Shown one piece after another: positions 8,073-15,625 of a stretch of 33,753 bases of DNA. The translations under genes were made by a program, and so were the position numbers. Positions within the stretch are counted from its first letter, which is position 1; the number at the start of each line of letters is the position of its first letter. This DNA is from Gammaproteobacteria bacterium (GTDB lineage Bacteria; Pseudomonadota; Gammaproteobacteria; JABDGN01). The DNA lies in assembly GCA_013285995.1 (NCBI GenBank), contig JABDGN010000014.1, positions 1-33,753 on the forward strand, read 5' to 3'. Below the pieces are notes generated by a model. That model had not been told where the DNA came from, did no database searches, and worked only from the letters and a program-made list of their open reading frames with translations.

Positions 8073-8858
8073 ATGAACCAAACTATTTTATTAGAAATCA
8101 ACAATTCTATTGCCACCCTCAGCTTCAATCGCCCGCAAGCGATGAATTCGTATAATTTAGAATTAGCGCAAGCGTTTGCTGAAGCAACGGAAACCGTAAA
8201 AAATGATCCCACTATTCGCGCGGTATTATTGCGTGGCAATGGAGCGATGTTTATGGCCGGTGGTGATATTCAATTTTTTAGTCAGCATTTGGATGAAATG
8301 GCGGATCAAGTTTCGGTGATGATGCCGTATGTAAAACAAACCGTGCTGAATTTACAAACCATGTCGAAACCTGTGTTAGCCAGCGTGCATGGATCGGTGG
8401 CTGGGATTGGTATGAGTTTTATGGCGGCCTGTGATTTGGTCATTGCAGCGGATACGACTAAATTTACTTTAGCGTACGGTGCGCTCGGCATCAGCCCCGA
8501 TGGCGGTGCATCGTATTTTTTACCGCGTTTAGTCGGCACTAAAAAAGCCATGCAATTGGCTTTATTCTCTGAATTATTTGACGCACAAACTGCGCAAGAA
8601 ATGGGTTTGATTAATTGGGTAGTGCCGGAAGCAGAATTAAATACGCAAACTGAAAAATACGCGCAAAAATTGGCTAAAGGCGCAAGCTTAGCTTTTGCGG
8701 AAATGAAACAATTGATCAATCAAACCGGAGACAATTCCTTAAGCGAACAATTAGAGCTAGAAGAAAAATCATTTACAAAATGTGCGCAGAGTGATGATTT
8801 TAAAGAAGGCGTGCGTGCGTTTTTGGCAAAACGAAAGGCAGAGTTTAAGGGGCTGTAA
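8073..8858 (+). CDS. Enoyl-CoA hydratase/isomerase family protein
   Basis: A 261-residue crotonase-fold protein. The oxyanion-hole segments are M-A-G-G-D-I (61-66) and H-G-S-V-A-G-I-G-M-S (106-115). The catalytic region reads L-G-I-S-P-D-G-G-A-S (138-147), with aspartate D143 where classical hydratases have glutamate, as in PaaG-type isomerases. A simple beta-oxidation hydratase assignment is therefore not secure. The start is ATG 8073, preceded by CGGAGA; longer in-frame starts would run into the previous gene. It is monocistronic as far as seen, and convergent with the yceF gene across a nested repeat. Confidence 0.87.
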   Translation: MNQTILLEINNSIATLSFNRPQAMNSYNLELAQAFAEATETVKNDPTIRAVLLRGNGAMFMAGGDIQFFSQHLDEMADQVSVMMPYVKQTVLNLQTMSKPVLASVHGSVAGIGMSFMAACDLVIAADTTKFTLAYGALGISPDGGASYFLPRLVGTKKAMQLALFSELFDAQTAQEMGLINWVVPEAELNTQTEKYAQKLAKGASLAFAEMKQLINQTGDNSLSEQLELEEKSFTKCAQSDDFKEGVRAFLAKRKAEFKGL

Positions 8859-8861
8859 TGC

Positions 8862-9027
8862 GTCATCCCGGAAATTGCGCAGCAATTATCCAGAGAGTAG
8901 GTCGGCTTCAAGAGTTTCGCCGTTAGGCGAAATGAACAAGCCGACGCCGAAATTGATGTCGGCTTGTTCGCTTGACTTATGTCAAGCTCTCGTAAACCGA
9001 CCTACTTCCCGCCTTCGCAGTGATGAC
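8862..9027. repeat. Palindromic repeat family A, copy 2, interrupted by family B
   Basis: Bases 8862-8891 are the exact reverse complement of 2001-2030. The far end of the element, ttcccgc-cttcgcag-tgatgac (9006-9027), matches the other end of family A with some decay. Between them lies a full copy of family B (8897-9005). It occupies the whole gap between the convergent echA-like and yceF genes. Confidence 0.8.
8897..9005. repeat. Palindromic repeat family B, copy 2
   Basis: It starts gtaggtcggcttc, identical to the first 13 bases of copy 1, and ends ccgacctac. It contains an aacaagccgac / gtcggcttgtt internal pairing and a gcttgac/gtcaagc hairpin. Like copy 1, it lies between convergent genes. 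Confidence 0.85.
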
Positions 9028-9034
9028 GGTAAAA

Positions 9035-9613
9035 TTATAAAATTTCTACGTCCACCTTTTTCAGCATTGTAACTAGCTGAATCAAAGGCAAACCAATAAT
9101 AGCATTCGGATCATTACCTTGCGTGCTTTCAAACAAAGCAATTCCTAAGCCCTCGGCTTTAATGCTACCAGCCGATTGATAGGGTTGCTCTTTCGCCAAA
9201 TAATTTTCAATCGTTGCTAAACTTAATTCACGTAATTTTACTGTAAAAGTTTCTACACACACTTGTTGTTCACCGCTTTTTGCATCGAGTAAACACAAGC
9301 CGATGTAAAAGCATAAAACACTGCCGCTCATGGTTTGCAATTGTTTAACGGCATTTTCATGCGTTAAAGGTTTGCCAAAAACTTCTCCATTCACCACCCC
9401 CACTTGATCAGAACCGATGATTAAAGCATCCGGGTATTTTTTTGCGACGGCTTGAGCCTTTGCAATGCTTAAGCGACGAACTAATTGCTCAGCAGTTTCA
9501 TTTGGCAAAGCCGTTTCATCAATGTCCGGCGAAGCCGTTAGAAACGGAATTTGCAATTTCTCTAATAATTTTTTACGGAAGGGAGAGCTGGAACCGAGGA
9601 CGAGTGTTTTCAT
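9035..9613 (-). CDS. yceF: Maf-family nucleotide pyrophosphatase, YceF type (7-methyl-GTP pyrophosphatase)
   Basis: A 192-residue protein. It opens M-K-T-L-V-L-G-S-S-S-P-F-R-K-K-L-L-E, the Maf nucleotide-binding start, followed by D-I-D-E-T and I-I-G-S-D-Q-V. The C-terminal G-S-I-K-A-E-G-L-G-I-A-L-F-E and G-L-P-L-I follow E. coli YceF rather than the dTTP-specific YhdE. YceF hydrolyses m7GTP and is thought to keep modified nucleotides out of nucleic acids. I start at ATG 9613, eight bases after the dld stop; a TTG at 9631 overlaps dld and would add six residues. No clear ribosome-binding site is present, which suggests coupling to dld. yceF also neighbours yceD in E. coli. Confidence 0.88.
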   Translation of the reverse strand: MKTLVLGSSSPFRKKLLEKLQIPFLTASPDIDETALPNETAEQLVRRLSIAKAQAVAKKYPDALIIGSDQVGVVNGEVFGKPLTHENAVKQLQTMSGSVLCFYIGLCLLDAKSGEQQVCVETFTVKLRELSLATIENYLAKEQPYQSAGSIKAEGLGIALFESTQGNDPNAIIGLPLIQLVTMLKKVDVEIL

Positions 9614-9621
9614 AGGTGAGA

Positions 9622-11322
9622 TTATGTCCAATTTTTTAACTTTGAAGTTTGACCAATGCCGGGATTAAAACAATTGTGCGGATCTAATTCGCGATAAAAA
9701 TGTTGCAGATTAGGCTTGGCATGATATAAATGCCCCACATTATGCTCGGCCGGATATTCTGCGCCACGTTGATCTAACACGTGCCACATTTTATGCTCAA
9801 TTTCTATCGGGTCATAACCTGGTTTTAATAAATAATCTTGATGGAACACATGACAAAAAAAGTGTGCATAGTAAATTTTCTTTGCCAAAGCTTGCTCGAT
9901 TTCGGGTGGGAGTTTTTCGACCCAAGCTTTTTCATTACGTTTTAGCGCGATATCCAATGCAACTAATCCGCCAAATTTTTTACCACATACCGCACGCATT
10001 CTGACTGCAGCTCCTGCGGTAACGAAGCGATGTAAAAAAGCTTTTTCTCCTTCTGCTGAATTACACTCAAAATAATCGCCGCTCGCCTGAGCAAAATAAT
10101 TTTTTAAAAAATCGCGGGCTTCGTGTAAACCAGCGGCGGAGATTCTTAACATCAAATAGTGCTCAAAGCGGTTGCGATATTCTTTCATACGTGATGGTAA
10201 ATGATTTGGGAATAATTTGCTACAGGCTTGCATAATACGATCGCTCATATTGTTTGGAAAAATTTTAAGTCGATCAAACAACGCATTAAATCTACTTTGC
10301 AATTTAAATAAGGCGGGTAATTTTTTAGTTCCCAAAATATTAATCAATAGAAAAGCATCTTTACCATATTTTTCTGCCACATCAAAAGCATCGCGATGTA
10401 AATATTCACCCGCAATCGGCAAATGGGTGAAGTCACGCAATATATGACTGCGAATAGCAGAAAATTCAGTGGGATCATTGGTTCCCACATAAAAAACCGT
10501 AGTGTTTTTTTCGATAGGAAAGGTGTCGAGTCGTACTGCAAATATAATGAGTTTACCCGCACAACCTGCTGCTTCATGTAAGCGTTGTGGATCCGCATTA
10601 AAACGCGCGGGAGTATCCGCATCAATTTTACGCACCTGTTCGACATAATGATGATCTGAACCAGCGCCCGCATCCATTAAAATATCTGCTTCACTGTAAA
10701 CACCTTGCTCAAGTTTTGCCAATATTTCTTCAGGCGTATTACCCAGTTGAATTCCCAAATGATTCACTAATTGCAATTCACCGGCGGCATTAACGCAGGC
10801 GAAGATCGACATTTCTGTGTAAGCGGGGCCGCGATGCACCAAGGCCCCTCCTGAATTATTGCAAACTCCTCCGATGACCGAGGCTCCAATGCAGGAAGAG
10901 CCAATCACTGAATGAGGTTCACGTCCCAAGGGGGCTAACGTTTTTTCTAATCGATCCAGCGTTGCACCGGGCAAGCAAATCACTTGTTGACCTTGCTTGA
11001 TCACTTGAATCGTATTCATACGCAAAGTGTTAAGGATGACTATCTCACGATCGTAATCATCACCGTCTGGCGTTGAACCACCCGTCAGCCCCGTATTAGC
11101 GGCTTGCATAATCACAATGATATTGGCCGCGTGACAAGCTTTGAGTAAATTCCATTGTTGCAACAAATTCGCAGGTTGTACAACAGCCAATACTTTTCCT
11201 TCGCCGAAGCGAAAGCCTTTACGATAAGCACGCGTTGCGGCTTCATTGGTTAGCACATATCTTTTGCCAACAATGTTTGTTAAAGTGTTGAGTACATCTT
11301 TTTTTATGTCATTTTGATTCAT
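9622..11322 (-). CDS. dld: Quinone-dependent D-lactate dehydrogenase
   Basis: A 566-residue flavoenzyme (E. coli Dld is about 571). The FAD-binding domain shows A-N-T-G-L-T-G-G-S (75-83) and G-S-S-C-I-G-A-S-V-I-G-G-V-C-N-N-S-G-G (141-159). The C-terminal half matches the membrane-associated D-lactate dehydrogenase domain and ends H-N-C-F-N-P-G-I-G. It oxidises D-lactate to pyruvate at the inner membrane and passes electrons to quinone. The start is ATG 11322, with AAGG upstream. A weak promoter may lie in the 92-base gap shared with divergent yceD (minus-strand TTGATT and TATAAG at 11345-11371, with a spacer of only 15). It likely forms a two-gene transcript with yceF. Confidence 0.95.
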   Translation of the reverse strand: MNQNDIKKDVLNTLTNIVGKRYVLTNEAATRAYRKGFRFGEGKVLAVVQPANLLQQWNLLKACHAANIIVIMQAANTGLTGGSTPDGDDYDREIVILNTLRMNTIQVIKQGQQVICLPGATLDRLEKTLAPLGREPHSVIGSSCIGASVIGGVCNNSGGALVHRGPAYTEMSIFACVNAAGELQLVNHLGIQLGNTPEEILAKLEQGVYSEADILMDAGAGSDHHYVEQVRKIDADTPARFNADPQRLHEAAGCAGKLIIFAVRLDTFPIEKNTTVFYVGTNDPTEFSAIRSHILRDFTHLPIAGEYLHRDAFDVAEKYGKDAFLLINILGTKKLPALFKLQSRFNALFDRLKIFPNNMSDRIMQACSKLFPNHLPSRMKEYRNRFEHYLMLRISAAGLHEARDFLKNYFAQASGDYFECNSAEGEKAFLHRFVTAGAAVRMRAVCGKKFGGLVALDIALKRNEKAWVEKLPPEIEQALAKKIYYAHFFCHVFHQDYLLKPGYDPIEIEHKMWHVLDQRGAEYPAEHNVGHLYHAKPNLQHFYRELDPHNCFNPGIGQTSKLKNWT

Positions 11323-11379
11323 AGTAAGCCTTGGAAGATTAATTCTTATATTGTATCAGCTGCGTAATCAAGACGTGCA

Positions 11380-11408
11380 TTGACATCTTTTGGGAAGAGA
11401 ATTACTAT
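11380..11408 (+). promoter_or_regulatory. Strong sigma70-type promoter for the yceD-rpmF-fab operon
   Basis: A perfect TTGACA (11380-11385), a 17-base spacer and TACTAT (11403-11408). The predicted first transcribed base falls at or within a base or two of the yceD ATG (11415), so the transcript would be leaderless or nearly so. Confidence 0.6.
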
Positions 11409-11432
11409 GCGTGCATGTCAAATTCTCTTCCC
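11392..11432. promoter_or_regulatory. Inverted repeat over the -10 box and yceD start codon, candidate operator
   Basis: The perfect 12-bp arms gggaagagaatt (11392-11403) and aattctcttccc (11421-11432) are separated by 17 bases. The arms flank the -10 box and the initiation codon. This position suits a repressor site, or an RNA hairpin if transcription begins further upstream. The binding protein is unknown. Confidence 0.5.
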
Positions 11433-11936
11433 CAAAGCATTATTCCCGCACGCTTAAGCGAACAACAAGCGAGCCTCAGCGGCCACTTACGCTTGGCTGA
11501 CATGCCGCGTTTGCTATTTAGTTTGCATGAGGTGCATGCAGAAGAAGCCGAGGTTGAATTAAATTTTACCCAAGATACTGAGAATTTCATCGTAATTTAT
11601 GGTAAAATTCGCGCCCGATTGCCTCTGCTGTGTCAGCGTTGTTTCAAAGCGATGGTTTATCCGGTGGATGCGCAAGTGATATGGAGCCCGGTTAAGAGCG
11701 AAACTCAAGCCGACGAGTTACCAGCGCAATATGAACCTTGCTTGATGCAAGCAGATTCACTGAATATTTTGGATGTAGTCGAGGAAGAATTATTATTAAG
11801 TTTGCCCTTAGTGCCGATGCACAATGAGGCAGAATGTTCGGTTAAATTACCGAATGAAAAGCAAGATGCAGATCCCATTAAATCGCATCTCTTTGAAGTT
11901 TTAAAAAAATATACTTCACGTGACTATAAATTGTGA
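11415..11936 (+). CDS. yceD: YceD family protein (DUF177), 23S rRNA accumulation protein
   Basis: A 173-residue protein. L-C-Q-R-C-F-K-A-M in the middle is the conserved C-x-x-C segment of YceD, followed by the family pattern S-P-V-K-S-E-T-Q-A-D-E-L-P and E-E-E-L-L-L-S-L-P-L-V-P-M-H. YceD is linked to accumulation of large-subunit rRNA and usually sits before rpmF, as here. ATG 11415 aligns with the E. coli start; no leader or ribosome-binding site is apparent given the promoter position. The last eight codons and the stop lie in the left arm of a large palindrome, so the C-terminus (T-S-R-D-Y-K-L) looks repeat-derived. Confidence 0.9.
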   Translation: MSNSLPQSIIPARLSEQQASLSGHLRLADMPRLLFSLHEVHAEEAEVELNFTQDTENFIVIYGKIRARLPLLCQRCFKAMVYPVDAQVIWSPVKSETQADELPAQYEPCLMQADSLNILDVVEEELLLSLPLVPMHNEAECSVKLPNEKQDADPIKSHLFEVLKKYTSRDYKL

Positions 11937-12072
11937 AGTTATAACCAAGCATTTTGAGTCAGATTAGATTTTTTTCACGATAGCATAGTTATTCATATGG
12001 TGAGTGAAAAAAATTTAATATGGCTCAAAAGGCGCTGTGTTAGAAACCACAATTTATAGTTACGTGAAGTAT
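11911..12072. repeat. 162-base imperfect palindrome, MITE-like
   Basis: The left arm 11911-11935 matches the reverse complement of 12048-12072 at 24 of 25 positions. Further in, 11952-11978 matches the complement of 12003-12029 at 24 of 27. The ends read TA-CTTCACGTG and CACGTGAAG-TA-like, compatible with a TA target duplication as in mariner/IS630-type miniature elements (inference). No coding capacity was seen inside. It covers the end of yceD and most of the rpmF leader. Confidence 0.8.
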
Positions 12073-12092
12073 CAAAAGTAGGAGTTAAAAAA

Positions 12093-12293
12093 ATGGCAGT
12101 TCAACAAACCCGTAAATCTCGTTCGAAAGCGAAAATGCGCCGCGCGCACGATGCTTTAACCGGCAAAACCTTAAGCGTGGATCAAACGACTGGTGAAACG
12201 CATTTGCGTCACCATATCAGCCCCAATGGCATGTACAAAGGCCGTCAAGTCATTGCTCAAAAAGCAGTAGCTGACGATGCCGAGGCTGCTTAA
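12093..12293 (+). CDS. rpmF: 50S ribosomal protein L32
   Basis: A 66-residue protein starting [12 protein letters not shown], with M-R-R-A-H-D-A-L and [14 protein letters not shown]: unmistakable L32. It lacks the zinc-binding cysteines, like E. coli L32, and has a short acidic C-terminal extension (D-D-A-E-A-A). GGAG precedes ATG 12093. It is preceded by the 162-base palindrome and followed after five bases by plsX. Confidence 0.97.
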   Translation: MAVQQTRKSRSKAKMRRAHDALTGKTLSVDQTTGETHLRHHISPNGMYKGRQVIAQKAVADDAEAA

Positions 12294-12298
12294 GCTCG

Positions 12299-13321
12299 AT
12301 GATCCGCATTGGTCTTGATGCAATGGGTGGCGATCACGGCCCGACCGTGATCGTCCCCGCCGCTAAACGTGCTTTACAATACCATCCTGATTTGCACTTG
12401 GTGTTAGTGGGTCAAGCGGATGTATTGACTCCCCTCGTACAAAAGCACAAATTACCTACCGATCGTTATACTATTCATCCCGCTACTGAAATCGTCGCGA
12501 TGGATGAATCGCCCGCGCTTGCCTTGCGCAATAAAAAAGATTCCTCCATGCGGGTAGCCATTAATTTGGTGAAAGAAGGCGTGGTGCAAGCTTGTGTCAG
12601 CGCAGGTAACACCGGCGCTTTGATGGCTACTTCCAAATTCGTTTTAAAAACTTTACCAGGCATTGATCGCCCCGCGATTATTTCCGCACTGCCTACTTTA
12701 GGCGAGCGTTTTTCTTATATGTTGGATTTAGGTGCGAATGTCGATTCCACTGCACAACAATTGCTGCAATTTGCCGTGATGGCCTCAAGCTTGGTTTCTG
12801 CAGTCGATAATATTCCCGCGCCTAAAGTTGCGTTGCTCAATATCGGTGCGGAAGAAATTAAAGGCAATGCTTTAGTAAAAGAAACCGCTGAATTATTAAC
12901 TAATTTAAAAGAAATTAATTACGTTGGTTTTGTTGAAGGCGATGATATTTACAAGGGCATTGTGGATGTGATCGTCTGCGATGGTTTTGCCGGCAACATT
13001 GCGTTAAAAGCCAGTGAAGGCATTGCGAAAATGATGGCGCAACGCATTAAAGAAAATTTCACCCGCAATTTTATGACTAAACTTGCCGCGCTGATTGCGG
13101 CACCGGTATTGCGCAATATCAAACGACAATTTGATCCCGGTCGTTATAATGGCGCAAGTTTATTAGGCTTGCAAGGCATCGTGATCAAAAGTCATGGCAG
13201 TGCTGATGTTAAAGGTTATGCGCATGCAATTAGCGAAGCAGTACGCGAAGTAGAAAAAAATATTCCGCACTTGATTGGCGCTCAAATTGCTAAAATTTTA
13301 AAGGATATCTCCCCCGTATGA
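12299..13321 (+). CDS. plsX: Phosphate acyltransferase PlsX
   Basis: A 340-residue protein opening [14 protein letters not shown], the PlsX signature, with [10 protein letters not shown] near residue 100 and [11 protein letters not shown] later. PlsX makes acyl-phosphate from acyl-ACP for the PlsY route to phosphatidic acid, linking fatty-acid synthesis to phospholipid synthesis. The start ATG follows the rpmF stop by five bases, with gagg inside the end of rpmF as ribosome-binding site. Its stop overlaps the fabH start (ATGA), indicating translational coupling. Confidence 0.97.
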   Translation: MIRIGLDAMGGDHGPTVIVPAAKRALQYHPDLHLVLVGQADVLTPLVQKHKLPTDRYTIHPATEIVAMDESPALALRNKKDSSMRVAINLVKEGVVQACVSAGNTGALMATSKFVLKTLPGIDRPAIISALPTLGERFSYMLDLGANVDSTAQQLLQFAVMASSLVSAVDNIPAPKVALLNIGAEEIKGNALVKETAELLTNLKEINYVGFVEGDDIYKGIVDVIVCDGFAGNIALKASEGIAKMMAQRIKENFTRNFMTKLAALIAAPVLRNIKRQFDPGRYNGASLLGLQGIVIKSHGSADVKGYAHAISEAVREVEKNIPHLIGAQIAKILKDISPV

Positions 13322-14277
13322 AACAAATTTTTTCTAAAATTGTTGGTACTGGCAGTTGTTTGCCAAAAAAAATCATCACTAATTTCGATTTGGAAAAAAC
13401 TATCGAGACTAGCGATGAATGGATCGTTTCGCGCACCGGCATTAAACAGCGGCATGTTATCAGTGGTGATGAAAGCACTACTTCGATGGCTTTAGAATCT
13501 GCTCGTCGTGCCTTAGCCGCAGCTCACTTGGATGCGAAAGCAATCGATTTAATTATTGTCGCCACCTGCTCACCTGATAAAACCTTTCCCAGCACTGCGT
13601 GTTATCTGCAACAAGCGCTCGGAATTAATAATCAATGCCCTGTGTTTGATATCGCCGCTGCCTGCGCTGGTTTTGTGTATGCCACCAGCATTGCGGATCG
13701 TTTTATTCGCACCGGTGGCGCTAAACATGCTTTAGTGATTGGCAGTGAATCGATCAGTCGTTATATCGATTGGCAAGATCGTGGCACCTGTATTTTATTT
13801 GGTGATGGTGCGGGCGCTGTAGTATTGAGTGCCAGCGATGCGCCGGGTATTTATTCCACACACTTGCATGCAGCGGGTGAACACACGGGATTATTATTTG
13901 GTGAACATCCGGCCACGAAACCTGCCAACGCGTTTATTCAAATGGAAGGCAATGCAGTGTTTAAATTAGCGGTGGGTCATTTAGGTGACATTATCGATGA
14001 AACGTTAAACGCGAATAATATGACGCGTGCCGATATTGATTGGTTAGTGCCACATCAAGCGAATTTACGTATTATTCAAGCGATTGCGAAACGTTTAGAT
14101 TTACCGATGGAGCGCGTGATCGCAACGGTGGATCAACATGCCAATACTTCTGCTGCTTCGGTGCCACTGGCGCTGGATCATGCTGTACAGCAAGGCAAAA
14201 TTAAAGCCGGTGATTTAGTATTGATGGAAGCCTTTGGTGGCGGTATGGCATGGGGTTCAGTTTTAGTTCGGTGGTGA
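13318..14277 (+). CDS. fabH: Beta-ketoacyl-ACP synthase III
   Basis: A 319-residue condensing enzyme that joins acetyl-CoA and malonyl-ACP to begin fatty-acid synthesis. The catalytic triad is visible: C116 in I-A-A-A-C-A-G-F, H246 in V-P-H-Q-A-N and N276 in H-A-N-T-S-A. The start overlaps the plsX stop by four bases. The final tryptophan codon and the TGA stop are part of the 18-bp terminal arm of a 150-base inverted repeat, so the very end of the gene is repeat sequence. Confidence 0.97.
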   Translation: MKQIFSKIVGTGSCLPKKIITNFDLEKTIETSDEWIVSRTGIKQRHVISGDESTTSMALESARRALAAAHLDAKAIDLIIVATCSPDKTFPSTACYLQQALGINNQCPVFDIAAACAGFVYATSIADRFIRTGGAKHALVIGSESISRYIDWQDRGTCILFGDGAGAVVLSASDAPGIYSTHLHAAGEHTGLLFGEHPATKPANAFIQMEGNAVFKLAVGHLGDIIDETLNANNMTRADIDWLVPHQANLRIIQAIAKRLDLPMERVIATVDQHANTSAASVPLALDHAVQQGKIKAGDLVLMEAFGGGMAWGSVLVRW

Positions 14278-14420
14278 TTTTTCTTTGCTGGAAGCCAGTG
14301 GGGCATTGCCCACAAACACGCCGTGAATACGTCCCTGTAGGCTTCACAACAGCATCCATGCTGTTGAGAGTTTGTGTTCAATACCCCACTGTCTTCTTTG
14401 ACGCAAAGAAAAATCACCAC
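14271..14420. repeat. 150-base inverted-repeat element between fabH and fabD
   Basis: The perfect 18-bp ends are gtggtgatttttctttgc (14271-14288) and gcaaagaaaaatcaccac (14403-14420). Inner pairing continues with cagtggggcattg against caataccccactg, cacaaac against gtttgtg, and an aacagcatccatgctgtt hairpin. It contains no plausible gene and overlaps the fabH stop codon. Confidence 0.88.
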
Positions 14421-14476
14421 ACTAAGGGATGAGAGGTGGGGGAGATGAATTTGCAGTTTTCTCCTTTTTTAATCGC

Positions 14477-14516
14477 AGGGATCCCCCCCCTTTTAAAAAG
14501 GGGGGCAGGGGGGATT
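14477..14516. repeat. C/G-tract palindrome upstream of fabD, family C
   Basis: It reads ggatcccccccc, tttt, aaaaa, gggggg, then caggggggatttt. A cccccctttt/aaaagggggg hairpin is possible. It is very similar to the right half of the element before fabG (15562-15597) and sits about 20 bases before the fabD ribosome-binding site. Confidence 0.75.
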
Positions 14517-14549
14517 TTAAACTTTCAAATTCTTATCTGGAGATGTTAT

Positions 14550-15467
14550 ATGTTAGCGATAGTCTTCCCCGGTCAAGGTTCGCAAAGTGTAGGCATGTTA
14601 AGCGAATTAGCGACGCAGTATCCGCTTGTGCAGGAAACATTTGCGCAAGCTTCAGAAGCTTTAGGCTATGATTTGTGGGTTCTTACGCAACACGGTCCCG
14701 AAGAAAAATTAAATTCCACTCAACACACGCAACCGGCTTTATTAGCCGCGGGTGTCGCGGTGTGGCGGGTGTGGCAAGAAAAAAGTGGTAAAACACCGAG
14801 TTTTCTAGCGGGTCACAGTTTAGGTGAATACACGGCACTTGTTTGTGCTGGCGCTTTAGATTTTAAAACTGCAGTAAAATTAGTGGAGCAGCGCGGCGAA
14901 TTTATGCAGCAAGCGGTGCCGAGTGGCACGGGTGCAATGGCGGCGATTATTGGTTTAGAAGAAGCGCCGTTGACAGCAGTATGTGCGCAAGCCGCGGAAG
15001 GCCAAGTCGTTCAACCCGCCAATTTTAATTCGCCCGGGCAAATCGTGATTGCGGGGCAGCGCGAAGCAGTAGAACGTGCTATCGTTTTAGCCAAAACCAG
15101 CGGCGCGAAATTAGCAATCAACTTACCAGTCAGCGTCCCTTCGCATTGCGAACTGATGCGCCCTGCGGCAGAGCGTTTAGCTGTGGTATTGCAAAGTATC
15201 CATTTCAATGCGCCTAAAATTCCGGTTGTTAATAATGTCGATGTGGCCATGCCAACGGACGTTGAAGAAATTAAAGCCGCTTTAGTGAAGCAACTTTATT
15301 CACCGGTGCGCTGGACGGAAACGATTAATTTTTTAGCTACACAAGGTGTAACGACTTTTATCGAATGTGGCCCTGGTAAAGTATTATTGGGGTTAAATAA
15401 ACGCATCGAAAAAAGTTTACAGCATTTGGCGATTTATGATCCGGCGAGTTTGAATGCTGCATTGTAG
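14550..15467 (+). CDS. fabD: Malonyl-CoA:ACP transacylase
   Basis: A 305-residue enzyme that loads malonate on ACP. M-L-A-I-V-F-P-G-Q-G-S-Q is the standard FabD start. The nucleophile elbow is G-H-S-L-G-E-Y (88-94) with S90; R115 lies in E-Q-R-G-E-F-M-Q; the partner histidine is H199 in V-P-S-H-C. I chose ATG 14550 (TGGAG seven bases upstream) over an in-frame ATG at 14436 because the extra 38 residues would be encoded by the C/G-tract repeat and have no family counterpart. The gene is flanked on both sides by family C palindromes. Confidence 0.97.
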   Translation: MLAIVFPGQGSQSVGMLSELATQYPLVQETFAQASEALGYDLWVLTQHGPEEKLNSTQHTQPALLAAGVAVWRVWQEKSGKTPSFLAGHSLGEYTALVCAGALDFKTAVKLVEQRGEFMQQAVPSGTGAMAAIIGLEEAPLTAVCAQAAEGQVVQPANFNSPGQIVIAGQREAVERAIVLAKTSGAKLAINLPVSVPSHCELMRPAAERLAVVLQSIHFNAPKIPVVNNVDVAMPTDVEEIKAALVKQLYSPVRWTETINFLATQGVTTFIECGPGKVLLGLNKRIEKSLQHLAIYDPASLNAAL

Positions 15468-15501
15468 ATTTCCAGAAAAGGACTCAGAGCTTAAGCCCGT
15501 A

Positions 15502-15597
15502 AAAATCCCCCTTAATCCCCCTTTTTCAAAGGGGGAAATTAGAGTAAGAATTTAATTGCAGGATCCCCCCTTTGAAAAAGGGGGCAGGGGGGATTTG
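15502..15597. repeat. C/G-tract inverted repeat between fabD and fabG, family C
   Basis: The left arm aaatccccc-ttaa-tccccctttttcaaaggggg pairs with the right arm cccccctttgaaaaaggggg-caggggggattt. Each arm can also fold alone. The right arm is nearly the same as the element before fabD. It fills most of the 158-base gap and ends shortly before the fabG AGGAG site. Confidence 0.82.
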
Positions 15598-15625
15598 AAA
15601 ATTTTATGATAGAGGAGAAACTTTC

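Noticed and set aside
11937..12092. A small gene or second promoter in the yceD-rpmF gap
   Set aside because: No open frame with a ribosome-binding site is visible, and the sequence is explained by the palindrome.
14271..14420. The inverted repeat as a complete insertion sequence
   Set aside because: It is only 150 bases long and has no transposase coding capacity; at most it is a non-autonomous element.
14436..14549. Longer FabD start at an upstream in-frame ATG
   Set aside because: The added residues are translated from the C/G-tract repeat and do not exist in FabD proteins. ATG 14550 has a good ribosome-binding site.
14278..14549. A small open frame across the fabH-fabD gap
   Set aside because: It is read-through of inverted-repeat DNA with no ribosome-binding site or recognisable protein.
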